This document shows positions 17,365 to 26,616 of a stretch of DNA of 57,660 nt, piece after piece. Below the pieces are notes generated by a model, which saw only the letters and a program-made list of their open reading frames with translations, was not told the origin of the DNA and did not search any database. This DNA comes from Eubacterium sp. (GTDB taxonomy: Bacteria; Bacillota; Clostridia; Lachnospirales; Lachnospiraceae), in assembly GCA_024697845.1 (NCBI GenBank), contig JAILRZ010000005.1, positions 1-57,660 on the forward strand, in the 5' to 3' direction. The position numbers were made by a program, and so were the translations under genes. The stretch's first letter is position 1. Each line of letters opens with the position of its first letter.

Positions 17365-18534
17365 ATGAAAATAAATATTAGACAGAAATTATGTAAACTA
17401 TTGATCGGAACACTCGTGTTAGGAAATATATCTCTACAGGGAGCGGGACAGAAAAAAGTTTTTGCGGAAAATGAAGAAAAAGTAATTAAGTATATTGGAA
17501 ATGTGGAAGTTCCAAGTATCGAAGAAGAAACAACAACGGAATGTCCAACGGAAGAACCGACAACGGAAAAGAAAACAACTCCGACAGTAAAGAAAAAAAT
17601 CAAATGGAATGGAAAAGTTGTTAAAAATGCTACTATGAAAGGCATTGATGTGAGTCATCATAATGGAACCATTAATTGGAAAAAGGTGGCAAAATCCGAT
17701 ATCGATTATGCAATTATCCGCTGTGGATATGGAATAAACAGAAAGAAACAGGACGATCGGTTTTGGAAGAAAAATATTCAGGGATGCGAAAAGTATAAGA
17801 TTCCTTATGGTGTATATATCTATTCTTATGCGAGAACAACGTCTGAGGCGAGAAGTGAAGCAGAGCACGTTTTGCGCATGGTAAAAGGATTGCATATGAG
17901 TTTTCCTATTTATTATGATATGGAAGATATTACTCAGGCAAGAATTCCAAATAAGCGTAAGAAAGCCATTGCACAAGAATTTCTTGGAATTATTGAACAA
18001 AGTGGATACGAATGTGGGATTTATGCCAATTTGAACTGGTGGACGGTATATCTTCCATCTTTAAAGAAAAGTGTTCATTACAAATGGGTTGCACAGTATG
18101 CAAAAAAATGTACCTATAAAGGAAACTATCAGATGTGGCAATGTTCATCGAAAGCCAAAGTTAGTGGAATTTATGGTGATACGGATTTGAACTTTTGGTA
18201 TGATCAGGTTCGAACCTATGACTATGATATTTATTCTACGCCGGAAAAGAAGCGGCCGAAAACATTAAAAATCAATAAGGTCGTTGCAGGAAAACGGTGT
18301 GCAACTGTAAGCTGGAGTCATAAGAAAAAGAATGTAGGGTATAGAATTCAATATTCCAGAAGTAAGAATTTTACAAATTCCCTTAACCGTTATAGCCACG
18401 GGACAGCTGTTCTTATTTCAGGGCTGAGAGCAAAGAAATATTATTATTTCAGAATCAAACCATATAAATATTATAATGGAAAGCGGCTTTATGCAGCGGA
18501 ATGGAGTAAGGTGGTAAAGAAAAAGATTAAGTAA
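17365..18534 (+). CDS. Secreted GH25 lysozyme-type glycosidase
   Basis: A 389-residue protein with a signal peptide of about 30 residues, a Thr/Glu-rich linker (TTTECPTEEPTTEKK) and a GH25 barrel from about residue 92. The barrel shows KGIDVSHHNGTINW at its start and the catalytic DxE in YYDMEDI. A C-terminal fibronectin-III-like segment (VSWSHKKKNVGYRIQYS) fills residues about 300-389. It should cleave the MurNAc-GlcNAc bond of peptidoglycan. TGGAGA precedes the ATG. The position after coaBC looks incidental. Confidence 0.92.
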   Translation: MKINIRQKLCKLLIGTLVLGNISLQGAGQKKVFAENEEKVIKYIGNVEVPSIEEETTTECPTEEPTTEKKTTPTVKKKIKWNGKVVKNATMKGIDVSHHNGTINWKKVAKSDIDYAIIRCGYGINRKKQDDRFWKKNIQGCEKYKIPYGVYIYSYARTTSEARSEAEHVLRMVKGLHMSFPIYYDMEDITQARIPNKRKKAIAQEFLGIIEQSGYECGIYANLNWWTVYLPSLKKSVHYKWVAQYAKKCTYKGNYQMWQCSSKAKVSGIYGDTDLNFWYDQVRTYDYDIYSTPEKKRPKTLKINKVVAGKRCATVSWSHKKKNVGYRIQYSRSKNFTNSLNRYSHGTAVLISGLRAKKYYYFRIKPYKYYNGKRLYAAEWSKVVKKKIK

Positions 18535-18582
18535 AATTTCCGGATATTTCCATTGCATTCTAAAAAAGAAAGTGTTAATATT

Positions 18583-18617
18583 AAGAAACAGAACATATGT
18601 TCTGTTTCTTTTCTTTT
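18583..18617 (+). terminator. Terminator after the GH25 gene
   Basis: A perfect 28-nt palindrome at 18583-18610 (AAGAAACAGAACAT and its complement) followed by TTCTTTTTT. Confidence 0.85.
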
Positions 18618-18640
18618 TTATAAGGAAGTGAGGTGAGGGA

Positions 18641-19966
18641 ATGGAGATACAGCAGGATTTGAAGCTGGAAGAAAAACTGAAGATTTTAACCGATGCCGCG
18701 AAATATGATGTGGCATGCACCAGCAGTGGAGTAGATCGGAAAAATACCGGAAAAGGAATGGGAGATGCCCACGCCTGTGGAATCTGTCATACTTTTTCAG
18801 CAGACGGAAGATGTGTTTCCCTTTTGAAAATCTTATTTACCAATGAATGTATATTTGATTGTAAATATTGTATTAACCGCAAATCCAATGATGTTCCGAG
18901 AGCCTCTTTTACACCGGATGAAATTTGTGAATTGACGATGCAGTTTTACCGGAGGAATTACATTGAAGGATTATTCTTAAGTTCCGGCATTATTAAAAAT
19001 CCAGATTACACCATGGCATTGATTTATGAAGCATTGTGGAAACTGAGAAATCAATATCAGTTTTTCGGGTATATCCATGTGAAAGCAATTCCGGGAGCTT
19101 CTGCGGAAATTGTGGAACGTATTGGTTTTCTGGCAGACCGCATGAGTGTGAACTTGGAACTGCCCACGAAGCAGGGGCTGGAGATGCTGGCACCGAACAA
19201 GAACCATAATAATATTATGAAGCCGATGAATCAGATCAAGAATGGAATCGGCAATTTATTGCCGGGAAAAACATCCGGTTACGAACTGATGACACGAACG
19301 GGAAGGAAAAAAATGTCTAAATTTGTTCCGGCAGGCCAAAGCACTCAGATGATTATCGGTGCCACACCGGAAACAGATTATCAGTTAATGACAGTAACGG
19401 AATATATGTATCAGAAAATGAAAATGAAGCGAGTGTTTTATTCGGCATTTGTAGATGTGAATCATAACATTGATGCACCGGCGGTGATTGGTCCTAATCC
19501 CATGCTTAGAGAACACCGGTTATATCAGGCAGACTGGTTACTTCGTTATTATGGATTTCGGGTAAATGAACTGTTAAATGAGGTTCATCCGAATTTTAAT
19601 GTGGTGCTGGATCCGAAATGTGACTGGGCAGTCAATCATTTAGAACAGTTTCCGGTGGAGGTAATGAAAGCAGACTATTACCTATTACTTCGAGTACCGG
19701 GGATTGGTGTGAAATCTGCCAGGAGAATTGTGAATGCACGGCGATATTCGGTATTGGATTTTCAGGCATTAAAAAAGATGGGAGTCGTTTTAAAAAGAGC
19801 TTCCTACTTTATTACATGCAATGGAAAAAGTATGTTTCCACTGCGGATAGACAGGGATTATATTGCCCGATGTATTGCCGGAGAAGAACAAAGACAGATT
19901 TTTGCAATAGAAGAAGATACCAGTTATCGACAGATGACATTAATGGATTTGGAGGTGCGGGGATGA
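18641..19966 (+). CDS. Putative DNA modification/repair radical SAM protein (TIGR03916-like)
   Basis: A 441-residue radical-SAM protein with the cluster motif C70-x3-C74-x2-C77 (CIFDCKYC). Conserved cysteines also lie upstream (HACGICH). A helix-hairpin-helix element near residue 350 (LLLRVPGIGVKSARRIVNARR without its last residue) points to DNA. The family is named for genomic linkage to uracil-DNA-glycosylase-like proteins. The next gene overlaps it by four bases and is the usual partner. The reaction is unknown. Confidence 0.85.
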   Translation: MEIQQDLKLEEKLKILTDAAKYDVACTSSGVDRKNTGKGMGDAHACGICHTFSADGRCVSLLKILFTNECIFDCKYCINRKSNDVPRASFTPDEICELTMQFYRRNYIEGLFLSSGIIKNPDYTMALIYEALWKLRNQYQFFGYIHVKAIPGASAEIVERIGFLADRMSVNLELPTKQGLEMLAPNKNHNNIMKPMNQIKNGIGNLLPGKTSGYELMTRTGRKKMSKFVPAGQSTQMIIGATPETDYQLMTVTEYMYQKMKMKRVFYSAFVDVNHNIDAPAVIGPNPMLREHRLYQADWLLRYYGFRVNELLNEVHPNFNVVLDPKCDWAVNHLEQFPVEVMKADYYLLLRVPGIGVKSARRIVNARRYSVLDFQALKKMGVVLKRASYFITCNGKSMFPLRIDRDYIARCIAGEEQRQIFAIEEDTSYRQMTLMDLEVRG

Positions 19967-20718
19967 ACATTACATTAGTATGTGAAGATTCTTTTGAAGG
20001 AATTATGACCGCAATTTATGAAGGATGGATTCTGATGAATCAGGGGAATCAGGTAGATATTTACCCGGGAGATTTTTTTACCCCAACGTTTTTTTCGGAA
20101 TATCGAAGTATCAAAGTGAATTATGAAAAATCGGAAAAGGTAGCCCGGTCTATTCAGGTGAAAATTTCCGTAAGTGCTTACATTGCAGTATATAGAGCAT
20201 GCATGCATTATTCTCCAGAAAAGGGAAATATTGTTTTCAATTTTTTGAAAGTTGCATACCCGCAGGGGGCAAAAGTAATGAAGATGCTGGGAATGCCGGA
20301 AGTAGTATCCTTAATGGAATTGGAACGAAAGGTAGCCAATGAGACGCACAATCTAAAGGGGTTTTTGCGCTTCTCTCAATTAGAAGGAGGATTGATGGTA
20401 GGAACCATTACTCCGAGATGTAACGTTGTTCCGTTGCTGGAGAAACATTTTTCAGAACGGTTTCCGAAAGAAAACTGGATGATTTATGACAAGAACAGAA
20501 AAATTGCATTGCTGCATTCGAACAATGGGAAATGTATTATGGTGGTAGGACAACAAATAGAGCATATTCTGAAAGAAATGAAAATAGACGATGAATACGA
20601 AGGATTGTGGAAAGTATTTTTTAATACTATCCAGATAGAAGAACGAAAAAACAGCAAGGCACAACAGAATCATTTGCCAAAGTGGTACCGGGAAGAAATG
20701 ACGGAGTTTCAAAGTTGA
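19963..20718 (+). CDS. TIGR03915/DUF4130-family putative DNA-repair partner protein
   Basis: A 251-residue protein beginning MNITLVCEDSFEGIMTAIYEGW, which is characteristic of the family coupled to the radical-SAM protein. FLRFSQLEGGLMVGTITPRCNVVP and HFSERFPKENWMIYDKNR lie in the central domain. The ATG overlaps the upstream stop (ATGA) with GGAGGTG before it; longer starts inside the upstream gene are not credible. The pair is expected to act together on nucleic acid. No catalytic residue is assigned. Confidence 0.85.
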   Translation: MNITLVCEDSFEGIMTAIYEGWILMNQGNQVDIYPGDFFTPTFFSEYRSIKVNYEKSEKVARSIQVKISVSAYIAVYRACMHYSPEKGNIVFNFLKVAYPQGAKVMKMLGMPEVVSLMELERKVANETHNLKGFLRFSQLEGGLMVGTITPRCNVVPLLEKHFSERFPKENWMIYDKNRKIALLHSNNGKCIMVVGQQIEHILKEMKIDDEYEGLWKVFFNTIQIEERKNSKAQQNHLPKWYREEMTEFQS

Positions 20719-20780
20719 AATAAAGCAGGAAGTGTGATACAATCGCTGTTGCACTTGACAGGGAAGGAAATCTTTCGCTC

Positions 20781-20809
20781 TTCACCCTTTCTTCTTTTTG
20801 TGTTATACT
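20781..20809 (+). promoter_or_regulatory. Promoter of purL
   Basis: TTCACC at 20781-20786, a 17-nt spacer and TATACT at 20804-20809 with an upstream TGT extension. The leader of about 100 nt shows no purine riboswitch. Confidence 0.6.
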
Positions 20810-20917
20810 GATGATTGGGCAGGGCGATAGAAAAAATACCTTGTTTCAGAATTAAAAAGGATGCAGATAATCTTATTAGATTGTTAAAACACCCCAAAAA
20901 ACTTTCAGGAGGAACTC

Positions 20918-23900
20918 ATGAGTAAAGTTAAGAGAGTTTATGTAGAAAAGAAAACCCCTTATGCTGTAAAAGCAAAGGAATTAACAGAGGACATTAAAGG
21001 ATATCTGGAAATTACAGGCCTCAATAATGTCAGAGTTTTAGTAAGATATGATGTAGAAAATCTTTCAGAAGAAACTTATGCAAAAGCTTTAACTTCTGTA
21101 TTTTCTGAACCACCGGTAGATGATGTTTATGAAGAAACATTTCCGTATGATGCAGATAATGCAAAAGTATTCAGCGTGGAATTTCTTCCGGGACAGTTTG
21201 ATCAGAGAGCAGATTCTGCTGTACAGTGTGTGAAGTTCTTAAATGAAGATGAAGAACCAGTAATCAAAACAGCTACTACATATGTATTAGAAGGAAGTAT
21301 TACTGATGCACAGTTTGAACAGATTAAGAGTTATTGTATCAACCCTGTAGATTCCAGAGAAACAGGATTAGAAAAGCCGGAAACTTTGGTAACAGAGTTT
21401 GATGATCCGGAAGACGTTATCGTATTCGATGGATTTAAAGATATGGAAGAAAGTAAGTTGAAAGAATTATATGATTCTTTAGGACTTGCAATGACTTTCA
21501 AAGACTTTTTACATATTCAGAATTATTTTAAAAATGAAGAAGACAGAGATCCTTCTATGACAGAAATCAGAGTATTGGATACATACTGGTCTGATCATTG
21601 TCGTCATACAACATTTAATACAGAGTTAACAGATGTTTCTTTTGACGATGGATTTTATCATGAACCAATTGTTAAAACATACGAAGATTATCTGGAAACA
21701 AGAAAAGATGTTTTTGGGGAAAGAAAAGATAAATTTGTATGCTTGATGGATTTAGCTTTAATGGCAATGAGAAAGTTAAAGAAAGAAGGCAAACTGGATG
21801 ACCAGGAAGAATCTGATGAAATCAATGCTTGTAGTATTGTTGTACCGGTAGAAGTCGATGGAAAGACAGAAGAATGGTTAGTAAATTTCAAGAATGAAAC
21901 TCATAACCACCCTACAGAAATCGAACCTTTCGGTGGTGCTGCTACATGTCTTGGTGGAGCAATCAGAGATCCGTTGTCAGGACGTACTTATGTATATCAG
22001 GCAATGCGTGTAACCGGTGCGGCAGACCCAACAAAGTCTATGAGTGAAACCTTGGCAGGAAAGCTTCCACAGAAGAAATTAGTACAGGGAGCAGCTGATG
22101 GATATAGCTCTTATGGGAACCAGATTGGTCTTGCAACCGGACTTGTTAAGGAAATTTATCATCCGGATTATGTGGCAAAACGTATGGAAATCGGTGCAGT
22201 TATGGGTGCCGCTCCACGTCGTGCAGTACAGAGACTTACATCTGATCCGGGAGATATTATTGTATTATTAGGTGGTAGAACAGGTCGTGACGGCTGCGGT
22301 GGTGCTACCGGTTCTTCTAAGATTCACACAGAAGAATCTATTGAAACCTGTGGTGCAGAAGTTCAGAAGGGTAATGCTCCTACAGAACGTAAGCTGCAGA
22401 GATTATTCAGAAGAGAAGAAGTAAGCTATTTGATTAAGAAGTGTAACGACTTCGGTGCCGGTGGTGTATCTGTTGCTATTGGTGAATTGGCAGATGGTTT
22501 GCATGTAAACTTAGATAAAGTACCTAAGAAGTATGCCGGACTGGACGGAACAGAAATCGCTATTTCTGAATCTCAGGAAAGAATGGCTGTTGTTGTAGAT
22601 CCTAAAGATGTAGAACAGTTCTTAAAGTATGCTAACGAAGAAAATCTGGAAGCAACGGTTGTTGCTGAAGTAACAGAAGAACCTAGACTTGTATTGGAAT
22701 GGAGAGGTAAGGAAATTGTAAATATTTCCAGAGCATTCCTGGATACAAATGGAGCTCATCAGGAAACTACTGTGGAAGTAGATATGCCGGATGAAGCAAA
22801 GAACTTCTTTAAGAAAGAAGAAGTAACCAATGTAAAAGATAAGTGGTTGGAAACATTAGCAGACCTTAATGTATGTTCTCAGAAGGGTCTTGTTGAAAAG
22901 TTTGATGGTTCTATCGGAGCTGGATCTGTATTCATGCCTCATGGTGGAAAATATCAGATGACAGAAACTCAGACCATGGTAGCAAAACTTCCGGTGTTAA
23001 ACGGAAAGTGTGATACAGTAACATTAATGAGTTATGGATTTGATCCATATCTTTCCAGCTGGAGCCCATATCATGGTGCAATGTACGCAGTTGTTGATTC
23101 CATTGCGAAAGTAGTTGCAACCGGTGGTGATTATAAGAAGATTCGTATGACATTCCAGGAATACTTCCGTCGTATGACAGAAGATCCTCGTCGTTGGAGT
23201 CAGCCATTTGCTGCACTTCTTGGTTCTTATGATGCACAGATGGGATTCGGTCTTCCATCAATCGGTGGTAAGGATAGTATGTCCGGTACATTTAATGACA
23301 TTGATGTACCACCTACATTGGTATCCTTTGCTGTAGATGTGGCAAAAGAAAAAGATATTATTACTCCTGAATTTAAGAAAGCAGGAAACAAAATTGTTAA
23401 ATTTGAAATCAGTAAAGATCAGTATGACAAGCCGGTATATGGCGAAATCATGAAGCTTTACGATGACATTCACGATATGATTCAGAAGGGAATCATCATT
23501 TCCGCATATGCAGTAGACGGAAAGGGTGTAATTCCTGCAATCAGTAAGATGGCATTTGGTAACAAGATTGGTGTCAGCATTAGCGGAAGTATTCCAGGAG
23601 CTGATTTATTTGCACCTGGATTTGGTGATATCGTTGCAGAAATTCCTGCAGACAAATTAGATGAAATCACCGCTAGTTATGTACTGATTGGTGAAACAAA
23701 TGACAAGCAGACTTTCGAATATGGATATGATGTGATTTCCATGGATGAAGCTGTAAAGGTTTGGGAAAAGACCTTAGAAAAGGTATTCCCAACAAGAAGT
23801 CATAAAGACACTTCCGTAATTGATACTCCGGTATATGACAAGGGTAGCATTTACGTATGTAAGAATAAGATTGCAAAACCAACAGTGTTTATTCCTGTAT

Positions 23901-24673
23901 TCCCGGGAACAAACTGTGAATATGATACAGCAAAGGCATTTGAAAAAGCCGGAGCAAATGTAATCACAAAGGTATTCAAGAACCTTACACCGGAAGATAT
24001 CAGAGATTCCGTAAACATTTTTGAAGATGCAATTTCACAGGCACAGATTATTATGTTCCCAGGTGGATTCAGTGCCGGTGACGAACCGGATGGTTCTGCT
24101 AAATTCTTTGCAACTGCATTCAGAAATGCAAAAATCGAAGAAGCAGTACATAAGTTATTAAATGAAAGAGATGGTCTTGCATTAGGTATCTGTAACGGAT
24201 TCCAGGCATTAATCAAATTAGGATTAGTACCAAACGGACAGATTACAGGTCAGACAGCGCAGTCTCCAACATTGACATACAATACAATTAACCGTCATGT
24301 ATCTAAGATGGTATATACAAAGGTTGTTTCTAACAAGTCTCCTTGGTTACAGCAGGCAGAACTTGGTGGAGTATACGTAAATCCGGCTGCTCATGGTGAA
24401 GGACGTTTCGTAGCACCTGAAGAAACAATCAAAGAACTTTTTGCAAACGGCCAGGTGGCAACCCAGTATGTAAACGAACAGGGACAGCCTACAATGGATG
24501 AAGAATATAATGTAAATGGTTCATACTATGCAATCGAAGGAATTACAAGTCCGGACGGACGTTGCTTCGGTAAGATGGCACATATCGAAAGAAAGGGATC
24601 ATCCGTAGCTAAGAACATCTACGGCGAACAAGACCTTAAAGTCTTCGAATCCGGTGTCGCATACTTTGGATAA
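20918..24673 (+). CDS. purL: Phosphoribosylformylglycinamidine synthase, single-chain
   Basis: A 1251-residue enzyme of the large single-chain form, converting FGAR to FGAM with ATP and glutamine. The synthase core has SDHCRHTTF near residue 228, NHPTEIEPFGGAATCLGG near 328 and SIGGKDSMSGTF near 785. The glutaminase domain follows from about residue 985 (FIPVFPGTNCEYDTAKAF). Its catalytic Cys is in LGICNGFQ, with His/Glu in AAHGEGRF. TCAGGAGG precedes the ATG. It stands alone with its own promoter and terminator. Confidence 0.97.
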   Translation: MSKVKRVYVEKKTPYAVKAKELTEDIKGYLEITGLNNVRVLVRYDVENLSEETYAKALTSVFSEPPVDDVYEETFPYDADNAKVFSVEFLPGQFDQRADSAVQCVKFLNEDEEPVIKTATTYVLEGSITDAQFEQIKSYCINPVDSRETGLEKPETLVTEFDDPEDVIVFDGFKDMEESKLKELYDSLGLAMTFKDFLHIQNYFKNEEDRDPSMTEIRVLDTYWSDHCRHTTFNTELTDVSFDDGFYHEPIVKTYEDYLETRKDVFGERKDKFVCLMDLALMAMRKLKKEGKLDDQEESDEINACSIVVPVEVDGKTEEWLVNFKNETHNHPTEIEPFGGAATCLGGAIRDPLSGRTYVYQAMRVTGAADPTKSMSETLAGKLPQKKLVQGAADGYSSYGNQIGLATGLVKEIYHPDYVAKRMEIGAVMGAAPRRAVQRLTSDPGDIIVLLGGRTGRDGCGGATGSSKIHTEESIETCGAEVQKGNAPTERKLQRLFRREEVSYLIKKCNDFGAGGVSVAIGELADGLHVNLDKVPKKYAGLDGTEIAISESQERMAVVVDPKDVEQFLKYANEENLEATVVAEVTEEPRLVLEWRGKEIVNISRAFLDTNGAHQETTVEVDMPDEAKNFFKKEEVTNVKDKWLETLADLNVCSQKGLVEKFDGSIGAGSVFMPHGGKYQMTETQTMVAKLPVLNGKCDTVTLMSYGFDPYLSSWSPYHGAMYAVVDSIAKVVATGGDYKKIRMTFQEYFRRMTEDPRRWSQPFAALLGSYDAQMGFGLPSIGGKDSMSGTFNDIDVPPTLVSFAVDVAKEKDIITPEFKKAGNKIVKFEISKDQYDKPVYGEIMKLYDDIHDMIQKGIIISAYAVDGKGVIPAISKMAFGNKIGVSISGSIPGADLFAPGFGDIVAEIPADKLDEITASYVLIGETNDKQTFEYGYDVISMDEAVKVWEKTLEKVFPTRSHKDTSVIDTPVYDKGSIYVCKNKIAKPTVFIPVFPGTNCEYDTAKAFEKAGANVITKVFKNLTPEDIRDSVNIFEDAISQAQIIMFPGGFSAGDEPDGSAKFFATAFRNAKIEEAVHKLLNERDGLALGICNGFQALIKLGLVPNGQITGQTAQSPTLTYNTINRHVSKMVYTKVVSNKSPWLQQAELGGVYVNPAAHGEGRFVAPEETIKELFANGQVATQYVNEQGQPTMDEEYNVNGSYYAIEGITSPDGRCFGKMAHIERKGSSVAKNIYGEQDLKVFESGVAYFG

Positions 24674-24694
24674 AGCAAAGCCCGCATAAAAAAT

Positions 24695-24748
24695 AAAACG
24701 AACACTCGATGAAAGCTTGCTTTCAAGAGAGTGTTCGTTTTGTTTTTT
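24695..24748 (+). terminator. Terminator of purL
   Basis: A 13-bp stem (24695-24707 with 24729-24741) encloses an inner GAAAGC-TT-GCTTTC hairpin, followed by TGTTTTTT. Confidence 0.85.
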
Positions 24749-24875
24749 GTGGGTGGCGCAGCCACCCACCGAGATGAAGCACGAAGTGCGGAATCGAGGT
24801 GGCGGGCTTTATAAAGCGAAGCCCGCGATGAAATAGATTTGCAAAGCAAATCTATGAATTGCGGAATCGAGATGA
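24749..24875 (+). repeat. Cluster of four palindromes downstream of purL
   Basis: Hairpins are GTGGGTGGC-GCA-GCCACCCAC (24749-24769), GCAC-GAA-GTGC, GCGGGCTT/AAGCCCGC (24802-24826) and a 10-bp stem at 24833-24855. TGCGGAATCGAG occurs twice, 73 bp apart (24787 and 24860). It looks like the same class of element as that between panC and panD, though the sequence differs. Confidence 0.75.
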
Positions 24876-24892
24876 GAGGCAGACTCCTATTG

Positions 24893-24921
24893 TTGATGGC
24901 AATTAGAAATTTTGCTATAAT
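24893..24921 (+). promoter_or_regulatory. Promoter of the membrane-protein/pyr operon
   Basis: TTGATG at 24893-24898, a 17-nt spacer, and TATAAT at 24916-24921 with a TGC extension. This is one of the best promoter matches in the window. Confidence 0.75.
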
Positions 24922-24944
24922 TCTAATGTTATGGAGGAACGAAA

Positions 24945-26558
24945 ATGAACTTTCGAACGATGAAAGAAATTGCCAGTTACGTCATTGCGGGACTGTCGAT
25001 TGTTTTAACATTATATGTAGTGTTGTTTCTGGAACCGGGATACTACCATGCAGACTGTACGGACACGCTCATGTGGGCAGGTGCATCCTTTGATGCAGGG
25101 AATTTCATAAATACGGATTTCCGTTATGCAGCGTTAATGCCAATGGGGGGAAACCTGCTGATGTGGCCGTGGATTGCAGTGTTTGGTTTGGGAATGAAAG
25201 CACAGATTGCAGGAATGGTAATGTTTTTTGCATTGTTTGTTTTAACCATTGTTGCCATCTGCAGGCAGTTGAAATGGAATTGGGATACCACGGCGCTGGC
25301 GCTTGCATTGGTTTTGGTATTGACTAGTTCCAGCGGAAAAATGAGAGAAATATTCTGGGGACACATTATTTATTATAGCCTGGGGGCGTGTCTAGCTATG
25401 GCAATTCTGGCCACAGCATTGCGGTTACGGAGAACATTGATTAAAAACAGAAATCGGTTTCAACGAAACCAGATTGTATGGATTGTCCTTTTAATTATCT
25501 TAACATTTCTAAGTGGCGTGAACGGATTTCAAATTGCAGCCATCAGCAGCGTTCCGGTTTTCGGGGCATTTGCAGCACAAATGTTTTTGAATTTCAGAAA
25601 AAGTGCAACATTTGAAAAGAATAAAGCAAATTACTATACCATGGCTGTGATGCTTGGTGGAATTGGTTTGGGAATTCTTTCGATTGCAGTGTTTACAAGA
25701 GGAATAACGGCAGGTTATGCAGCAGCCTATTCTACATTTTCCGAAGTTGAGGAATGGACGGAAAACCTGTTAAGCATTCCTACCAATCTGTTTACACTGA
25801 TGGGAGTATATCTGGAAGGAGATACCATTTTATATTCCGGAGCGGGGATGTGGATACTTTTGAGAATCATTGCAACGGTGACATTGTTTGGTACCCCGAT
25901 TGTAATGCTGTTTCATTATCAGAAAATCCGAATTGTAGAATATAAAATTCTTCTGTTGACCCATCATCTGATGGCGGTAGTGATTCTGGTGGGATGGATT
26001 TTCGGAAAACTGAATGCGGCAGATTGGAGATTATCCCCATTGGTCGTGACGGCAGCGCTTTGTTGTGTCGTTGCAATCAAGGAATTGCAAGGAATTAGAA
26101 ACTTGAAGCGTGTGGGGAATCTGATAGCAATCCCGTTGGGATTGATGATGCTTTTGATAGCAATCCATTGCATTACAATTCCGAATCAATCGGAAGAGAA
26201 CAAAGCAATTGAAGAGGTGATTGGAGTTTTGGAACGGGCAGATTTGGATTATGGATATGCAACGTTCTGGAATGCAAACCTGATTACAATGATGTCTGAT
26301 TCCAAGGTGAAAGTACGAGGAGTAAAGTTTGAGGAAGAAGGCATCATACCGGAAACATATCAGACGAATCAGAACTGGTATGGGAAAAGTGGAGCACACA
26401 AAAAGAGCTTTTTGCTGATGGATACTTCGGAATATAACGAATTTTTAGAGATGATTGATAATTCCGAAAAAATCATAGAGCAAAAACAATGTGGAGATTA
26501 TTTGATCCTGATTTATGAGGGAAATATATTTAATGGAGTAGAAAATGCAGTTTATTAG
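24945..26558 (+). CDS. Polytopic membrane protein, possible GT-C-type transferase
   Basis: A 537-residue protein with roughly ten hydrophobic helices up to residue 410 and a soluble C-terminal tail of about 120 residues. The first external loop holds acidic residues (HADCTDTLMW), as in GT-C enzymes, but I see no decisive signature. The ATG is preceded by TGGAGGAACG. The downstream membrane-protein gene begins inside its last 14 bases, so the two were evolved to be made together. Likely envelope-glycan function; not identified further. Confidence 0.65.
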   Translation: MNFRTMKEIASYVIAGLSIVLTLYVVLFLEPGYYHADCTDTLMWAGASFDAGNFINTDFRYAALMPMGGNLLMWPWIAVFGLGMKAQIAGMVMFFALFVLTIVAICRQLKWNWDTTALALALVLVLTSSSGKMREIFWGHIIYYSLGACLAMAILATALRLRRTLIKNRNRFQRNQIVWIVLLIILTFLSGVNGFQIAAISSVPVFGAFAAQMFLNFRKSATFEKNKANYYTMAVMLGGIGLGILSIAVFTRGITAGYAAAYSTFSEVEEWTENLLSIPTNLFTLMGVYLEGDTILYSGAGMWILLRIIATVTLFGTPIVMLFHYQKIRIVEYKILLLTHHLMAVVILVGWIFGKLNAADWRLSPLVVTAALCCVVAIKELQGIRNLKRVGNLIAIPLGLMMLLIAIHCITIPNQSEENKAIEEVIGVLERADLDYGYATFWNANLITMMSDSKVKVRGVKFEEEGIIPETYQTNQNWYGKSGAHKKSFLLMDTSEYNEFLEMIDNSEKIIEQKQCGDYLILIYEGNIFNGVENAVY

Positions 26559-26613
26559 ATGGAATAAGGATTTATGGAAAAAGGACACGAAGAATTTATT
26601 TGAATGGATTTGA
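26545..26613 (+). pseudogene. Original N-terminus of the next membrane protein, closed by an in-frame TGA
   Basis: The ATG at 26545 follows GGAG by six bases and opens a frame of 22 codons (MQFIRWNKDLWKKDTKNLFE, W, I) ending at TGA 26611-26613. The same frame then continues open to 28194. The start overlaps the preceding gene as coupled genes do. This looks like a nonsense mutation at codon 23, or a sequencing error, in a protein of about 549 residues. Confidence 0.7.
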
Positions 26614-26616
26614 GGA

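Noticed and set aside
20719-20917. Purine riboswitch upstream of purL
   Set aside because: The conserved junction sequences of the guanine/adenine riboswitch are not present in this leader, nor in the 50-nt purE leader.
26611-26613. TGA as selenocysteine or recoded codon
   Set aside because: The position is a cytoplasmic tail of a membrane protein, no redox motif surrounds it, and no SECIS-like fold was evident.
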